DNA of 64,000 nt from Pandoraea sp. (GTDB lineage: Bacteria; Pseudomonadota; Gammaproteobacteria; Burkholderiales; Burkholderiaceae): assembly GCA_031291335.1 (NCBI GenBank), contig JARLJF010000056.1, positions 1 through 64,000 on the forward strand. The letters are read 5' to 3'. Below, one piece after another: positions 26,203-34,259 of the stretch; within the stretch, counting starts at the first letter, position 1; every line of letters begins with the position of its first letter. The notes under the pieces were generated by a model that worked only from the letters and a program-made list of their open reading frames with translations, had not been told where the DNA came from and searched no databases. The translations under genes were made by a program, and so were the position numbers.

Positions 26203-26473
26203 GGGGGGCTTGTTGGGTGGTTTCGAGGTGATCCGGCAAGGAGTACCGCAGATAAGACGCGCTTTGATCATAAGTCGAAATTCGCGTCATTTCGGGAATT
26301 GTCAGCGAATTCCTACGCAAAAACCAGCGCCGCCCGGGCAGTGCGGCCGACGCGGTTTCCCTACCATACACTCAGCGCCCGATAGTTTGCGTCGCAGTGT
26401 GTAACACGATGTCACGCTTTTCGGGTGCGAGGAATGTCTCCGGGAATTGACGCATTAAACCAAGGAGAGCGCT

Positions 26474-26650
26474 ATGTTGAAGTGGGCTTTGTTATTTGCA
26501 GTCATCTCGATCGTGGCCGGCCTGTTGGGCTTCACCGGGATCGCTGCGGGTGCTGCCGGGATCGCGAAGATTCTTTTTGTGCTGTTCCTGGTGCTGTTCG
26601 TGATCTTCCTGCTGCTTGGACTGACCGTCGCCAAGAAGATCGTCGATTAG
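26474..26650 (+). CDS. DUF1328/YtjA-family small membrane protein (copy 1)
   Basis: A 58-residue protein with two hydrophobic helices separated by [17 protein letters not shown], the DUF1328 (UPF0391, YtjA) signature. AAGGAG lies 8 bp before the ATG. It is followed 100 bp later by a paralogue that shares the central motif. The function is unknown; homologues are often stress-regulated. Confidence 0.92.
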   Translation: MLKWALLFAVISIVAGLLGFTGIAAGAAGIAKILFVLFLVLFVIFLLLGLTVAKKIVD

Positions 26651-26749
26651 ACGGTGCGCTGCGGCGCGGGACATGGTCTCGCGCCGCAGCGAATCCGTGA
26701 TGTGTGCGCCATGCCGCCTCACGGGCCGTTCCCATTCAAGGAGGTTGCG

Positions 26750-26911
26750 ATGCTTCACTATGCTGTCGTTTTTTTCGTGATCGCGTTGATCGCCGCAGTT
26801 TTCGGCTTCACGGGAATTGCTGCCGGCGCGGCCGAGATCGCGAAGATCCTGTTCTTCATCTTCCTGGTGATCTTTTTGGTCACGCTGCTCTTTGGGGTGG
26901 TCCGACGATAG
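26750..26911 (+). CDS. DUF1328/YtjA-family small membrane protein (copy 2)
   Basis: A 53-residue paralogue of the preceding gene ([20 protein letters not shown]..., central motif [17 protein letters not shown], Glu where copy 1 has Gly). AAGGAGG lies 6 bp before the ATG at 26750, which rules out the longer upstream frame. The pair probably arose by tandem duplication. Confidence 0.92.
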   Translation: MLHYAVVFFVIALIAAVFGFTGIAAGAAEIAKILFFIFLVIFLVTLLFGVVRR

Positions 26912-27037
26912 ACGCACGCGGCGCGCCCGGGGCGGGTGGGGGCGGTCTGATCCGTCCCACGATCCGCCCCGGGGTGTTGTCGCACAGCGCGTGTCAACCG
27001 CTCCTGTCCCCGCCAAACCCAACGTAGGAGGTCACTC

Positions 27038-27649
27038 ATGCAAACCGCCAAGCACGCCAAGCAGCCTGCCAAGACTCATCGCCAGCCCGCGACGAAAGGC
27101 AACGGTCACAGCAAGCACGCGGGTGATGACTTTGAGATTGACGTTCGTGCGCTGCGTGAGCGTGCCCGTGAGCATCTCGACGAAGGTGCTGTCACGGAAG
27201 ACTATCGCGCCGACCGCGATGCGGTCGTGCACATGCTTAACGACGCACTGGCCACCGAGCTGGTGTGCGTGCTGCGCTACAAGCGCCACCATTTCATGGC
27301 CAGCGGCATTCATGCCGAGCCGGTCGCGGCCGAGTTCGCCGAACACGCCGCACAGGAGCTGGAGCACGCAGATCGCCTTGCGACGCGTATCGTGCAACTG
27401 GGCGGTGAACCCGATTTCGCACCCGACGGGCTGTCGGCTCGCAGCCATGCGGAGTACGTCACGGGGAACAATTTACGGGAGATGATTCGCGAAAATCTCG
27501 TCGCAGAGCGTATTGCGATTGAGAGTTATCGCGAGATGATTCATTATTTGGGCGACCGGGATACCACAACTCGTCGCATGCTCGAGGAAATTCTGGCAGT
27601 CGAGGAAGAGCATGCCGACGATATGCGGGACCTGCTCGACCGGGAGTAG
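27038..27649 (+). CDS. Ferritin-like (bacterioferritin-family) protein with basic N-terminal tail
   Basis: A 203-residue four-helix di-iron protein. Metal-ligand motifs are spaced as in bacterioferritin: E in DALATELVCVLRYKRHH, E-x2-H in AAQELEHADR, E in NLVAERIAIES, and E-x2-H in VEEEHADD. The fold should bind and oxidise iron. Residues 1-30 form a Lys/His/Gln-rich tail (AKHAKQPAKTHRQPATKGNG) absent from ordinary bacterioferritin and reminiscent of DNA-binding tails on Dps. AGGAGG precedes the ATG. It lies in the stress block with DUF1328 and regulator genes. Confidence 0.85.
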   Translation: MQTAKHAKQPAKTHRQPATKGNGHSKHAGDDFEIDVRALRERAREHLDEGAVTEDYRADRDAVVHMLNDALATELVCVLRYKRHHFMASGIHAEPVAAEFAEHAAQELEHADRLATRIVQLGGEPDFAPDGLSARSHAEYVTGNNLREMIRENLVAERIAIESYREMIHYLGDRDTTTRRMLEEILAVEEEHADDMRDLLDRE

Positions 27650-27721
27650 CGGTCATGGCCCGTGTTTCCCAACCATGCGGGCGCCGCCCCCCGGCTGATG
27701 GGGACAGTCTCTGGAGCTTAG

Positions 27722-28363
27722 ATGTCACTGACAATAAAAATTCTGATTGCCGACGACCACGCGATCGTGCGAACTGGCTTCAAGCAATTCATCGCCGACG
27801 AGTCGGACATGGAAGTGCTCGGCGAGGCGGCGAGCGGCGACGAAGTGATTCGTGCCGTGCGCGAGTCGGCATTCGATGTCGTGATGTTGGATATCGCCAT
27901 GCCTGACAAGAACGGCATCGATACCCTGCGTGTGATCAAGCAATTGCGTCCTGAGCAGGGGGTGCTGTTCCTGTCGACCTATCCGGAAGCGCAGTACGCG
28001 GTCAATTTGCTGCGCGCCGGGGCGAATGGCTATCTGATGAAGGATGCGCCGCCCGAAGAGATCATCCGGGCGATTCGGACGGTGGCGCGTGGCCATCGTT
28101 ACGTCAGTGAAGTGACGGCCGATCTGCTCGCGCAGAAGCTGGATCAGCCGATCGACGAGCCGATGCACGAACAACTCTCGGAGCGCGAGTTCCAGGTGTT
28201 CTGCAAGCTCGCGCAGGGGCGCACGCCCACGGAAATCGCCGATGAGCTGCATCTGTCGGTGAAGACCGTCAGCACGTATCGCGCGCGCGTGCTGGAAAAG
28301 ATGCATTTGAAAACCAATGCCGACCTGACGCTTTATGCGCTCAAGAACGGACTGATTAGCTGA
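27722..28363 (+). CDS. NarL/FixJ-family response regulator
   Basis: A 213-residue two-domain regulator. In the receiver the acidic pair is at 11-12, phospho-acceptor Asp57 lies in VVMLDIAMPD, Thr/Ser in FLSTY and Lys in LMKDAPP. The LuxR-type helix-turn-helix spans about 150-200 (LSEREFQVFCKLAQGRTPTE, then IADELHLSVKTVSTYRARVL). It most likely pairs with the CHASE3 kinase of the HisKA_3 class at 24664, which normally works with NarL-type regulators. The lone receiver gene follows 19 bp later. Confidence 0.92.
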   Translation: MSLTIKILIADDHAIVRTGFKQFIADESDMEVLGEAASGDEVIRAVRESAFDVVMLDIAMPDKNGIDTLRVIKQLRPEQGVLFLSTYPEAQYAVNLLRAGANGYLMKDAPPEEIIRAIRTVARGHRYVSEVTADLLAQKLDQPIDEPMHEQLSEREFQVFCKLAQGRTPTEIADELHLSVKTVSTYRARVLEKMHLKTNADLTLYALKNGLIS

Positions 28364-28382
28364 TAAAGAAGAGAGGCTTGTG

Positions 28383-28805
28383 ATGTCAACCGGGAACGCG
28401 GCAACGCATACGGGGTCCCGTTTGCCCCTCAAGGTGCTGTTGATCGAAGACTCGGCGGTGATTCGCGAGAGCCTGTCCGAAGCGCTCGGCTCGACCGGGA
28501 TGCTCCAGGTGGCGGGTGTGGCGGAGACTGCTGACGACGCGGTTCGCACGCTCCAGGAAGATTCGTTCGACGCCGTCATCGTCGATATTCAACTGCGGCG
28601 CGGCTCGGGCATGGACGTGCTGTCGTACCTGCACGACGCCGGCTTGTTGCCGCAGCTCATGGCCATCGTCCTGACGAACTACGCATTGGCGACGTATCGC
28701 AAACGCTGTCAGCAGTTAGGCGTGCAGTACTTCTTCGATAAATCCCTCGAATTCGATCGTGTGATCGAAGTGCTCGACGACTTTGCCTCCAGCCGCCAGG
28801 CCTGA
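28383..28805 (+). CDS. Stand-alone receiver-domain protein
   Basis: A 140-residue protein with one CheY-like receiver and no output domain. The phosphorylation residues are intact: Glu-Asp (22-23), Asp68 in VIVDIQLRRGSG, Thr in VLTNYA and Lys in FFDKS. The first 15 residues are an unconserved tail. I use the ATG at 28383, with GAGAGG 6 bp upstream; a GTG at 28380 is possible. It is cotranscribed with the NarL-type regulator and could act as a phosphate sink or competitor for the same kinase. Confidence 0.85.
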   Translation: MSTGNAATHTGSRLPLKVLLIEDSAVIRESLSEALGSTGMLQVAGVAETADDAVRTLQEDSFDAVIVDIQLRRGSGMDVLSYLHDAGLLPQLMAIVLTNYALATYRKRCQQLGVQYFFDKSLEFDRVIEVLDDFASSRQA

Positions 28806-29155
28806 AATTCCCCCTTCGCCGGATCGCTCCGGCGCATTGAGCCCATCCCTCCCTCAATTCCCACTCGGTGGGAATTGATTCCCGATTAGCGAAATCACCT
28901 CACTTTTTCTCATTTGAGAGGGCGGGCTTACTGCCGTGTGCCCGTTTCGTGCTGCATAGCGGCATGAGGTGACGTGCGCTCGTTGCGACGTTTCGAGATA
29001 TCGGAAACTTCAGTTGAAATTCAGTATAAAGAGATCAAATTTTATTATTTTCAACTATTTAGGTGCATGGGCTAGAATGTCGCCTTTGCGCTATATACCG
29101 AGTCAAGGCGGCGGCACTGCGGGCAATTTCAGCAGTGGGGCTGCCATTTTTTTGC
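28806..29155. other. Intergenic region before metN with two hairpins
   Basis: 350 bp, noticeably AT-richer than its surroundings in the 28990-29060 part. CGCCGGA/TCCGGCG (28817-28834) and AATTCCCAC/GTGGGAATT (28856-28876) form hairpins near the receiver-gene end without T-runs. TAGAAT at about 29075 is a possible -10 for metN, but no good -35 accompanies it. I see no riboswitch I can name. Confidence 0.45.
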
Positions 29156-30190
29156 ATGATCGAACTCCAGAACATTACCCAGCGCTTCGCTGGACCCAAG
29201 GGGCCGATCGACGCGCTTTCGAACATCAGCCTGTCGATCGAGCGCGGCGAAGTTTTCGGCATTATTGGCCGAAGCGGCGCCGGCAAGAGCACGCTTGTGC
29301 GTGTGATCAATCTGCTCAATCGCCCGAGCGATGGAACCGTGCGTGTGGACGGACAGGATCTGACGTCGTTGTCGTCGGACGACCTGCGTCGGGCGCGCCG
29401 TCGCATCGGCATGATCTTCCAGCACTTCAACTTGCTCAGCTCGCGCACCGTGTACGACAACGTGGCGCTGCCGCTGGAGCTGGCGGGCCTGTCGGCCGCG
29501 GAGATTCGTGCGAAGGTGCTGCCGCTGCTCGAACTCGTGGGCCTGACGGCACAGAAGGATCGCTATCCGTCGCAGATTTCCGGTGGTCAGAAGCAGCGCG
29601 TGGGCATCGCCCGTGCGCTGGCAAGCGAGCCGCAGGTGTTGCTGTCGGATGAAGCGACGTCGGCACTCGATCCCGAGACAACGCGCTCGATTCTCGACCT
29701 GCTCAAGCGTATCAATCGCGAACTGGGCCTGACCGTCGTGCTGATTACGCACCAGATGGACGTCATCAAGCAGGTGTGCGATCGCGTCGCCGTGCTCGAC
29801 GCGGGCCGCGTCGTCGAACAGGGTCGCGTAATCGACGTGTTCCTGCGTCCGCGCCACGAAGTCACGCGCGCGCTGATTGGCGACGTGATTTCGCAGGAAT
29901 TGCCCGCAGGCGTTCGCGAGCGTGTCGCATCGCGTCTCGGTAACGGCCACGATCATCTGTATCGACTGGCGTTCTCCGGGGCGGGCGTGGATCAGCCGCT
30001 GCTCTCCGAGGCGATTCGCCGTTACGAACTCGATTTCAATATCCTGCATGGCCAGATCGACGAGATCCAGGGGCAGGCATTCGGATCGCTCGCCGTGCTG
30101 GCGGGCGGCACCCCGGCCCGCGTGGCCGAAGCCATGGCGTTCCTCGCCAGTCAGGGCGTTGTCGTAGAGGAGCTGAGCCATGTGGAGTGA
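29156..30190 (+). CDS. metN: Methionine ABC transporter ATP-binding protein MetN
   Basis: A 344-residue ATPase with Walker [10 protein letters not shown], signature [15 protein letters not shown] and Walker [15 protein letters not shown]-terminal NIL domain (about 265-340) is the methionine-sensing feature of MetN. The ATG at 29156 starts the family N-terminus ([11 protein letters not shown]). No Shine-Dalgarno sequence is visible; it is preceded by a T-run. The end overlaps metI by 11 bp. Confidence 0.95.
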   Translation: MIELQNITQRFAGPKGPIDALSNISLSIERGEVFGIIGRSGAGKSTLVRVINLLNRPSDGTVRVDGQDLTSLSSDDLRRARRRIGMIFQHFNLLSSRTVYDNVALPLELAGLSAAEIRAKVLPLLELVGLTAQKDRYPSQISGGQKQRVGIARALASEPQVLLSDEATSALDPETTRSILDLLKRINRELGLTVVLITHQMDVIKQVCDRVAVLDAGRVVEQGRVIDVFLRPRHEVTRALIGDVISQELPAGVRERVASRLGNGHDHLYRLAFSGAGVDQPLLSEAIRRYELDFNILHGQIDEIQGQAFGSLAVLAGGTPARVAEAMAFLASQGVVVEELSHVE

Positions 30191-30833
30191 AATGTTCGAT
30201 CTGTTTGTCTCCTCGTTCTGGGAGACGCTCATCATGGTCGGGATTTCCGGCGTGATCGGTGCCGTCGTTGGCGTGCCGCTCGGCGTGCTGCTGTATCTGA
30301 CGGACCGCAATGGCGTGTTGCAGAACCTGCCGACCAATCGCATCGTCGGCATCATCGTCAATGCCGTGCGTTCGACGCCGTTCATCATCTTGCTAGTGGC
30401 GGTGATTCCGTTCACCCGCCTGATCGTCGGTTCGTCCATCGGCACGATGGCTGCCGTGGTGCCGCTGACCATCGCGGCTGCCCCGTTCGTGGCGCGTCTG
30501 GTGGAGACGGCACTGCGCGAGGTAGATCGCGGACTGATCGAGGCCGCCCAGTCGATGGGGGCGACGACCGGTCAGATCGTCATGAAGGTGCTGTTGCCTG
30601 AGGCACTGCCCGGAATCGTGGCGGGCCTGACCATCACATTCGTCAGCCTGGTCGGTTACTCGGCAATGGCCGGCGCCATTGGTGGCGGCGGTCTGGGCGA
30701 TCTGGGCATTCGTTACGGTTATCAGCGCTTCCTGCCGGAAGTCATGATCACCGTCGTACTGATTCTGATTGTCTTCGTGCAACTGGTGCAGACGTTCGGC
30801 GACTGGCTGGTGCGTCGCCTGAGCCATAAATAA
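30180..30833 (+). CDS. metI: Methionine ABC transporter permease MetI
   Basis: A 217-residue inner-membrane permease with five membrane segments. The EAA loop [24 protein letters not shown] docks MetN. The segment [21 protein letters not shown] is the MetI hallmark. It overlaps the end of metN, indicating coupled translation, and is followed by metQ after 58 bp. Confidence 0.95.
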   Translation: MWSEMFDLFVSSFWETLIMVGISGVIGAVVGVPLGVLLYLTDRNGVLQNLPTNRIVGIIVNAVRSTPFIILLVAVIPFTRLIVGSSIGTMAAVVPLTIAAAPFVARLVETALREVDRGLIEAAQSMGATTGQIVMKVLLPEALPGIVAGLTITFVSLVGYSAMAGAIGGGGLGDLGIRYGYQRFLPEVMITVVLILIVFVQLVQTFGDWLVRRLSHK

Positions 30834-30891
30834 CGCCCCATATAACAACGTCGCCGGCGAACCGGCACTTCACACACACGCGAGGTTTTCT

Positions 30892-31704
30892 ATGCAACGT
30901 CGTACGATTTTCAAGCTGCTGGCCGGTGTTGGCGCCGCCACGGTTTTCGCCACGCAATTCGCAGCGCCTGCCGCCGCAGCCGATGCCATCAATCTGAAGG
31001 TCGGTGTCACGGGCGGCCCGCACGCTCAGATTTTCGATGAAGTGAAGAAAGTTGCGGCCAAGGACGGTCTGAACATCAAGGTCATCGAATTCAGCGACTA
31101 CGTGCAGCCGAACGCCGCACTGTCGTCGGGCGATCTGGACGTGAACAGCTACCAGCATCAACCGTACCTCGACGCGCAAGTGAAGGATCGTGGCTACAAG
31201 CTCGAGTCGATCGCCAAGACGGTGATCTTCCCGATGGGCATCTACTCGAAGAAGCTCAAGTCGTTGGCCGATCTGAAGACGGGCGACAAGGTGTCGCTGC
31301 CGAACGACCCGACCAACGGCGGCCGTGCACTGCTGTTGCTGCAAAAGCAGGGTCTGCTCAAGCTGCGTGCTGATGCGGGTCTGAAGGCAACGCCGCTCGA
31401 CGTGGTCGAGAACCCGAAGAAGCTCAAGTTCGTGGAACTGGATGCCGCTCAACTGCCGCGCTCGCTCGACGACGTGGCCGTGGCCGTCATCAACACCAAC
31501 TTCGCGATGGAAGCCGGTCTGAATCCGAAGCGTGATTCGCTCGCGATCGAAGATGCCAATGGCCCGTACGCCAACGTGCTCGTCATTCGCACGGCAGACA
31601 AGAACAAGCCTTGGGTGGCCAAGCTGATCAAGGCTTACCACTCGCCGGAAGTGAAGGCCTTCATCGAGCAGAAGTTCGGCGGCTCGGTCGTGACCGCCTG
31701 GTAA
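30892..31704 (+). CDS. metQ: Methionine-binding protein MetQ (NlpA family), apparently not a lipoprotein
   Basis: A 270-residue NlpA-family binding protein. The family motifs are complete: VGVTGGPHAQI, DLDVNSYQHQPYLD, PNDPTNGGRALLLLQ and AVINTNFA. The signal peptide (residues 1-30, MQRRTIFKLLAGVGAAT... ending AAAADA) has no lipobox cysteine, whereas most MetQ proteins are lipoproteins. It carries a twin-Arg-like start (RRTIFK), so Tat export is possible. GAGG lies upstream of the ATG. Confidence 0.94.
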   Translation: MQRRTIFKLLAGVGAATVFATQFAAPAAAADAINLKVGVTGGPHAQIFDEVKKVAAKDGLNIKVIEFSDYVQPNAALSSGDLDVNSYQHQPYLDAQVKDRGYKLESIAKTVIFPMGIYSKKLKSLADLKTGDKVSLPNDPTNGGRALLLLQKQGLLKLRADAGLKATPLDVVENPKKLKFVELDAAQLPRSLDDVAVAVINTNFAMEAGLNPKRDSLAIEDANGPYANVLVIRTADKNKPWVAKLIKAYHSPEVKAFIEQKFGGSVVTAW

Positions 31705-31740
31705 GTTTCGGGCAGGCGCTCCGGTTGGTGGAGCCCTCCC

Positions 31741-31778
31741 AAAAAACGGCAACGCTTCGCGGCGTTGCCGTTTTTTTT
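31741..31778. terminator. Strong bidirectional terminator after metQ
   Basis: AAAAAACGGCAACGC (31741-31755) pairs with GCGTTGCCGTTTTTT (31762-31776) and is followed by more T residues. This is a textbook intrinsic terminator for metNIQ. Confidence 0.95.
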
Positions 31779-31779
31779 C

Positions 31780-32126
31780 GTCCTCGTGCCGGAGCGGCGT
31801 ATCTGGTTGGATGTGAGAATTCTCGCCACGCGAGATGCCGGGGTTCGCGCCGTTCGGTGGTGTGTGGCAATTCTGGCACTGTCACGGTTCTGTCAAATAA
31901 CGGCGATAGCCTGAGTGCCAAGAAAAGAGGGTGCCTGCGGGCACCGTCACAAGACGCGGATATAGGCCACAGAGCAGCTACCGCACGCGAAGCACGGGGA
32001 ACGGGTGAGACACTTCATCGGAGCGCACTTGCCTTCGGCGCGCATTGGATGCGCCCGACACATGCCCGCACAACGTATTGCTGTTTGCATGATGGCGGCG
32101 CACCGCACCGACTTACGGAGTCTCAG
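31780..32126. other. Intergenic leader of the c-di-GMP protein gene
   Basis: About 350 bp with no convincing gene. A hairpin GGTGCC/GGCACC with a TGCG loop lies at 31930-31945. No promoter motif is clear. The reading frame open through this stretch has no codon bias typical of the neighbours and no start signal before 32127. Confidence 0.45.
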
Positions 32127-34019
32127 TTGAACCCTCCCCCGCCTGTCGCGATACGTCCGTCGGAGCGCTTCGGCACGTCCGGCGCATCGCGCGATGCGAA
32201 ATCTCCCTCTGCCAGTCCTTCCGCGTCTTATGCCGATCCCGACGAAGGCGTATTGCTCGCCGAGTTGTGCGAAGGCATCGGTCTGACTTGCGTATTCCAG
32301 CCGATTCTCGACTTTCGAACGTCGGAGGTTGCCGGTTACGAGGGGCTGGTGCGAGGGCCTGCCGGAACGTCCATTCATTCGCCGATGGCCTTGTTCGCTG
32401 CGGCGCGCCGCCACGGTCTGGTCGGCCCGCTCGAATTGGCTTGCCGCCGCGCGGTGCTGCGCGGCTTCGTCGAGCAGGACTTGCCGGAACGCCTTTTCCT
32501 GAACATCGGTCCCGTCACCCATGCCCAACCCGGGGGGGGCGTGAGCGAGTCGCTGGGTCTCGACGAGACCTTTGCCATGCTCCAGTCGTTTCGTTTGCCG
32601 CCCGAGCGTGTCGTACTTGAACTCACCGAGCATGCGCCCACGCTGGATCTGGCGAGCACACGGGCATCGCTTGCGGCGTATCGGGCGCTGGGTTTCGAAG
32701 TGGCGCTCGACGACATGGGGGAGGGCTATGCCAGCTTGAGACTGTGGTCCGAGCTGCGGCCCGATTACGTCAAGATCGACCGGCATTTCGTGGATGGCAT
32801 CGACACCGATACCGTCAAACTCCAGTTCGTGCGTTCGATGCGTCAGATTGCGGAGACGAGTGGCACGCGGGTGATTGCCGAAGGCATCGAGCATGCCGAA
32901 GAACTGCAGGTCGTGCGTGATCTTGGCATCTTCCTTGGTCAGGGTTATTTCATTGCACGCCCCGAGGCTCAGCCGCAGCGGGCGATCACGGCCAATGTGC
33001 AGGAAGTGGTGAACGAGCGCCGGGCCTATGTGCATCAGCAACCGAGTCAACTGGGCTCGGGCAATGTGACGCTTGAGCGCATCGCGTCTTACGTCGAGCC
33101 GGTCTCTCCCGATACTCGCAGTGAGGATGTGGTGGCGCGCTTCGAGAGCGACCCTGCGCTTGAGGTGCTGCCGGTGGTCGAGCGTGACCGGGCGGTGGGG
33201 CTGATCGGCCGTGCGTCGCTCATTGGCCGGTTCGCCCGGCCCTTCACGCGAGAGTTATACGGGCGCAAGCCGTGCTCGGCCGTGATGGAACCGCGCCCGC
33301 TCACATTCGACAAGACAGCGCGCATGGAGGATCTGAGCCGGATGATTGCCGAGGGGGCGAGCCGACAGATTGCGGCCGGCTTTATCGTGACGGATCAGGG
33401 GCGGTATTTCGGCGTGGCGCAGGGGCATGCGCTGATGCGGCACATCACCGACATGCAGCTAGACGCGGCGCGTTATGCGAACCCGCTCACCTTGCTGCCG
33501 GGCAATGTGCCGATCGACGACTACATGGATCGCATGATCGGCGAGCGTCAGTCGTTCCATGCCTGCTATGTCGATCTTGATAACTTCAAGCCATTCAACG
33601 ACGTGTTTGGCTATCGTCGCGGCGACGATTTGATTCAACTGGTTGCGCGAGTGCTCATGGCGGTGCGAAATCCCGAGCGGGACTTCCTGGGGCACATTGG
33701 GGGCGACGACTTTCTGATTCTGTTCCGCAGTCCTGACTGGGAGGCGCGTTGCCGCGAAGCCCTTACGCGTTTCGGAGAGGCAGTGACGGAGTACTTCCAT
33801 CCGGATCAGATTGCGGCGGGTGGATTTGAGGCGGAGGATCGTCGCGGCATGGTGATCTTCCATCCGATCACGAGCTTGTCGATAGGCGTGGTGGCGGTTA
33901 CCCCGGAGAGCTTCCCGTCGCATGTGGAAGTTTCGGCCGCTGCTGCCGACGCCAAAAAGATGGCGAAGCGTGCGTTGGGCAACAGCCTGTTCATTGAACG
34001 TCGGCGAGCGCACCGATGA
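32127..34019 (+). CDS. EAL-CBS-GGDEF cyclic-di-GMP signalling protein
   Basis: A 630-residue cytoplasmic protein. Order: variable tail (1-40), EAL phosphodiesterase domain (about 45-290), a CBS-type region (about 310-435), and a GGDEF domain (about 450-620). EAL residues look competent: EGLVR at 72-76, LFLNIGP, VLELTEH, DDMGEGYASL, KIDRHFV, AEGIE and GQGYF. The cyclase signature reads GGDDF (525-529) instead of GGDEF, and no RxxD inhibitory site precedes it. The start is a TTG at 32127 with CGGAG 8 bp upstream; the frame before it lacks coding character. Phosphodiesterase with a CBS nucleotide input is the likely role. Confidence 0.88.
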   Translation: MNPPPPVAIRPSERFGTSGASRDAKSPSASPSASYADPDEGVLLAELCEGIGLTCVFQPILDFRTSEVAGYEGLVRGPAGTSIHSPMALFAAARRHGLVGPLELACRRAVLRGFVEQDLPERLFLNIGPVTHAQPGGGVSESLGLDETFAMLQSFRLPPERVVLELTEHAPTLDLASTRASLAAYRALGFEVALDDMGEGYASLRLWSELRPDYVKIDRHFVDGIDTDTVKLQFVRSMRQIAETSGTRVIAEGIEHAEELQVVRDLGIFLGQGYFIARPEAQPQRAITANVQEVVNERRAYVHQQPSQLGSGNVTLERIASYVEPVSPDTRSEDVVARFESDPALEVLPVVERDRAVGLIGRASLIGRFARPFTRELYGRKPCSAVMEPRPLTFDKTARMEDLSRMIAEGASRQIAAGFIVTDQGRYFGVAQGHALMRHITDMQLDAARYANPLTLLPGNVPIDDYMDRMIGERQSFHACYVDLDNFKPFNDVFGYRRGDDLIQLVARVLMAVRNPERDFLGHIGGDDFLILFRSPDWEARCREALTRFGEAVTEYFHPDQIAAGGFEAEDRRGMVIFHPITSLSIGVVAVTPESFPSHVEVSAAAADAKKMAKRALGNSLFIERRRAHR

Positions 34020-34137
34020 TAAAGCGGGCGCGCCCGCTGAAAAAAACGACCCCAAGATTAGTGTGGCGCCTGCGCCGCGCGTGGACGCGAGAAGGGGGGA
34101 AGGTGTCGGTGGAGGTGTCGGGGGCGTGGAGGGGGAT

Positions 34138-34202
34138 GGACCGGGGCCCCTTTCTGCAGCGAGTTGGGTTTATGTCTGAGAGGCGGAAAGGGGCCCCGGT
34201 CC
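34138..34202. repeat. 17-bp perfect inverted repeat between convergent genes
   Basis: GGACCGGGGCCCCTTTC (34138-34154) is matched exactly in reverse complement at 34186-34202, with a 31-nt spacer. The region before it (34094-34137) is strongly G-rich. It lies between the c-di-GMP gene and the convergent permease gene and may act as a terminator-like structure. Confidence 0.7.
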
Positions 34203-34259
34203 GTCTGGGGGGAGGTGTGTAAAGGGCATCCCCCGGAAGACGAACCTAACGTGACAGGC

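Noticed and set aside
24691-26385. Long plus-strand reading frame (564 codons) opposite the CHASE3 kinase
   Set aside because: It is a shadow of a well-supported kinase gene; the GC-rich codon pattern keeps the antisense frame open.
28877-29155. SAM-responsive riboswitch before metN
   Set aside because: I could not find the conserved core of SAM-I, SAM-II or SAH aptamers in the AT-rich leader.
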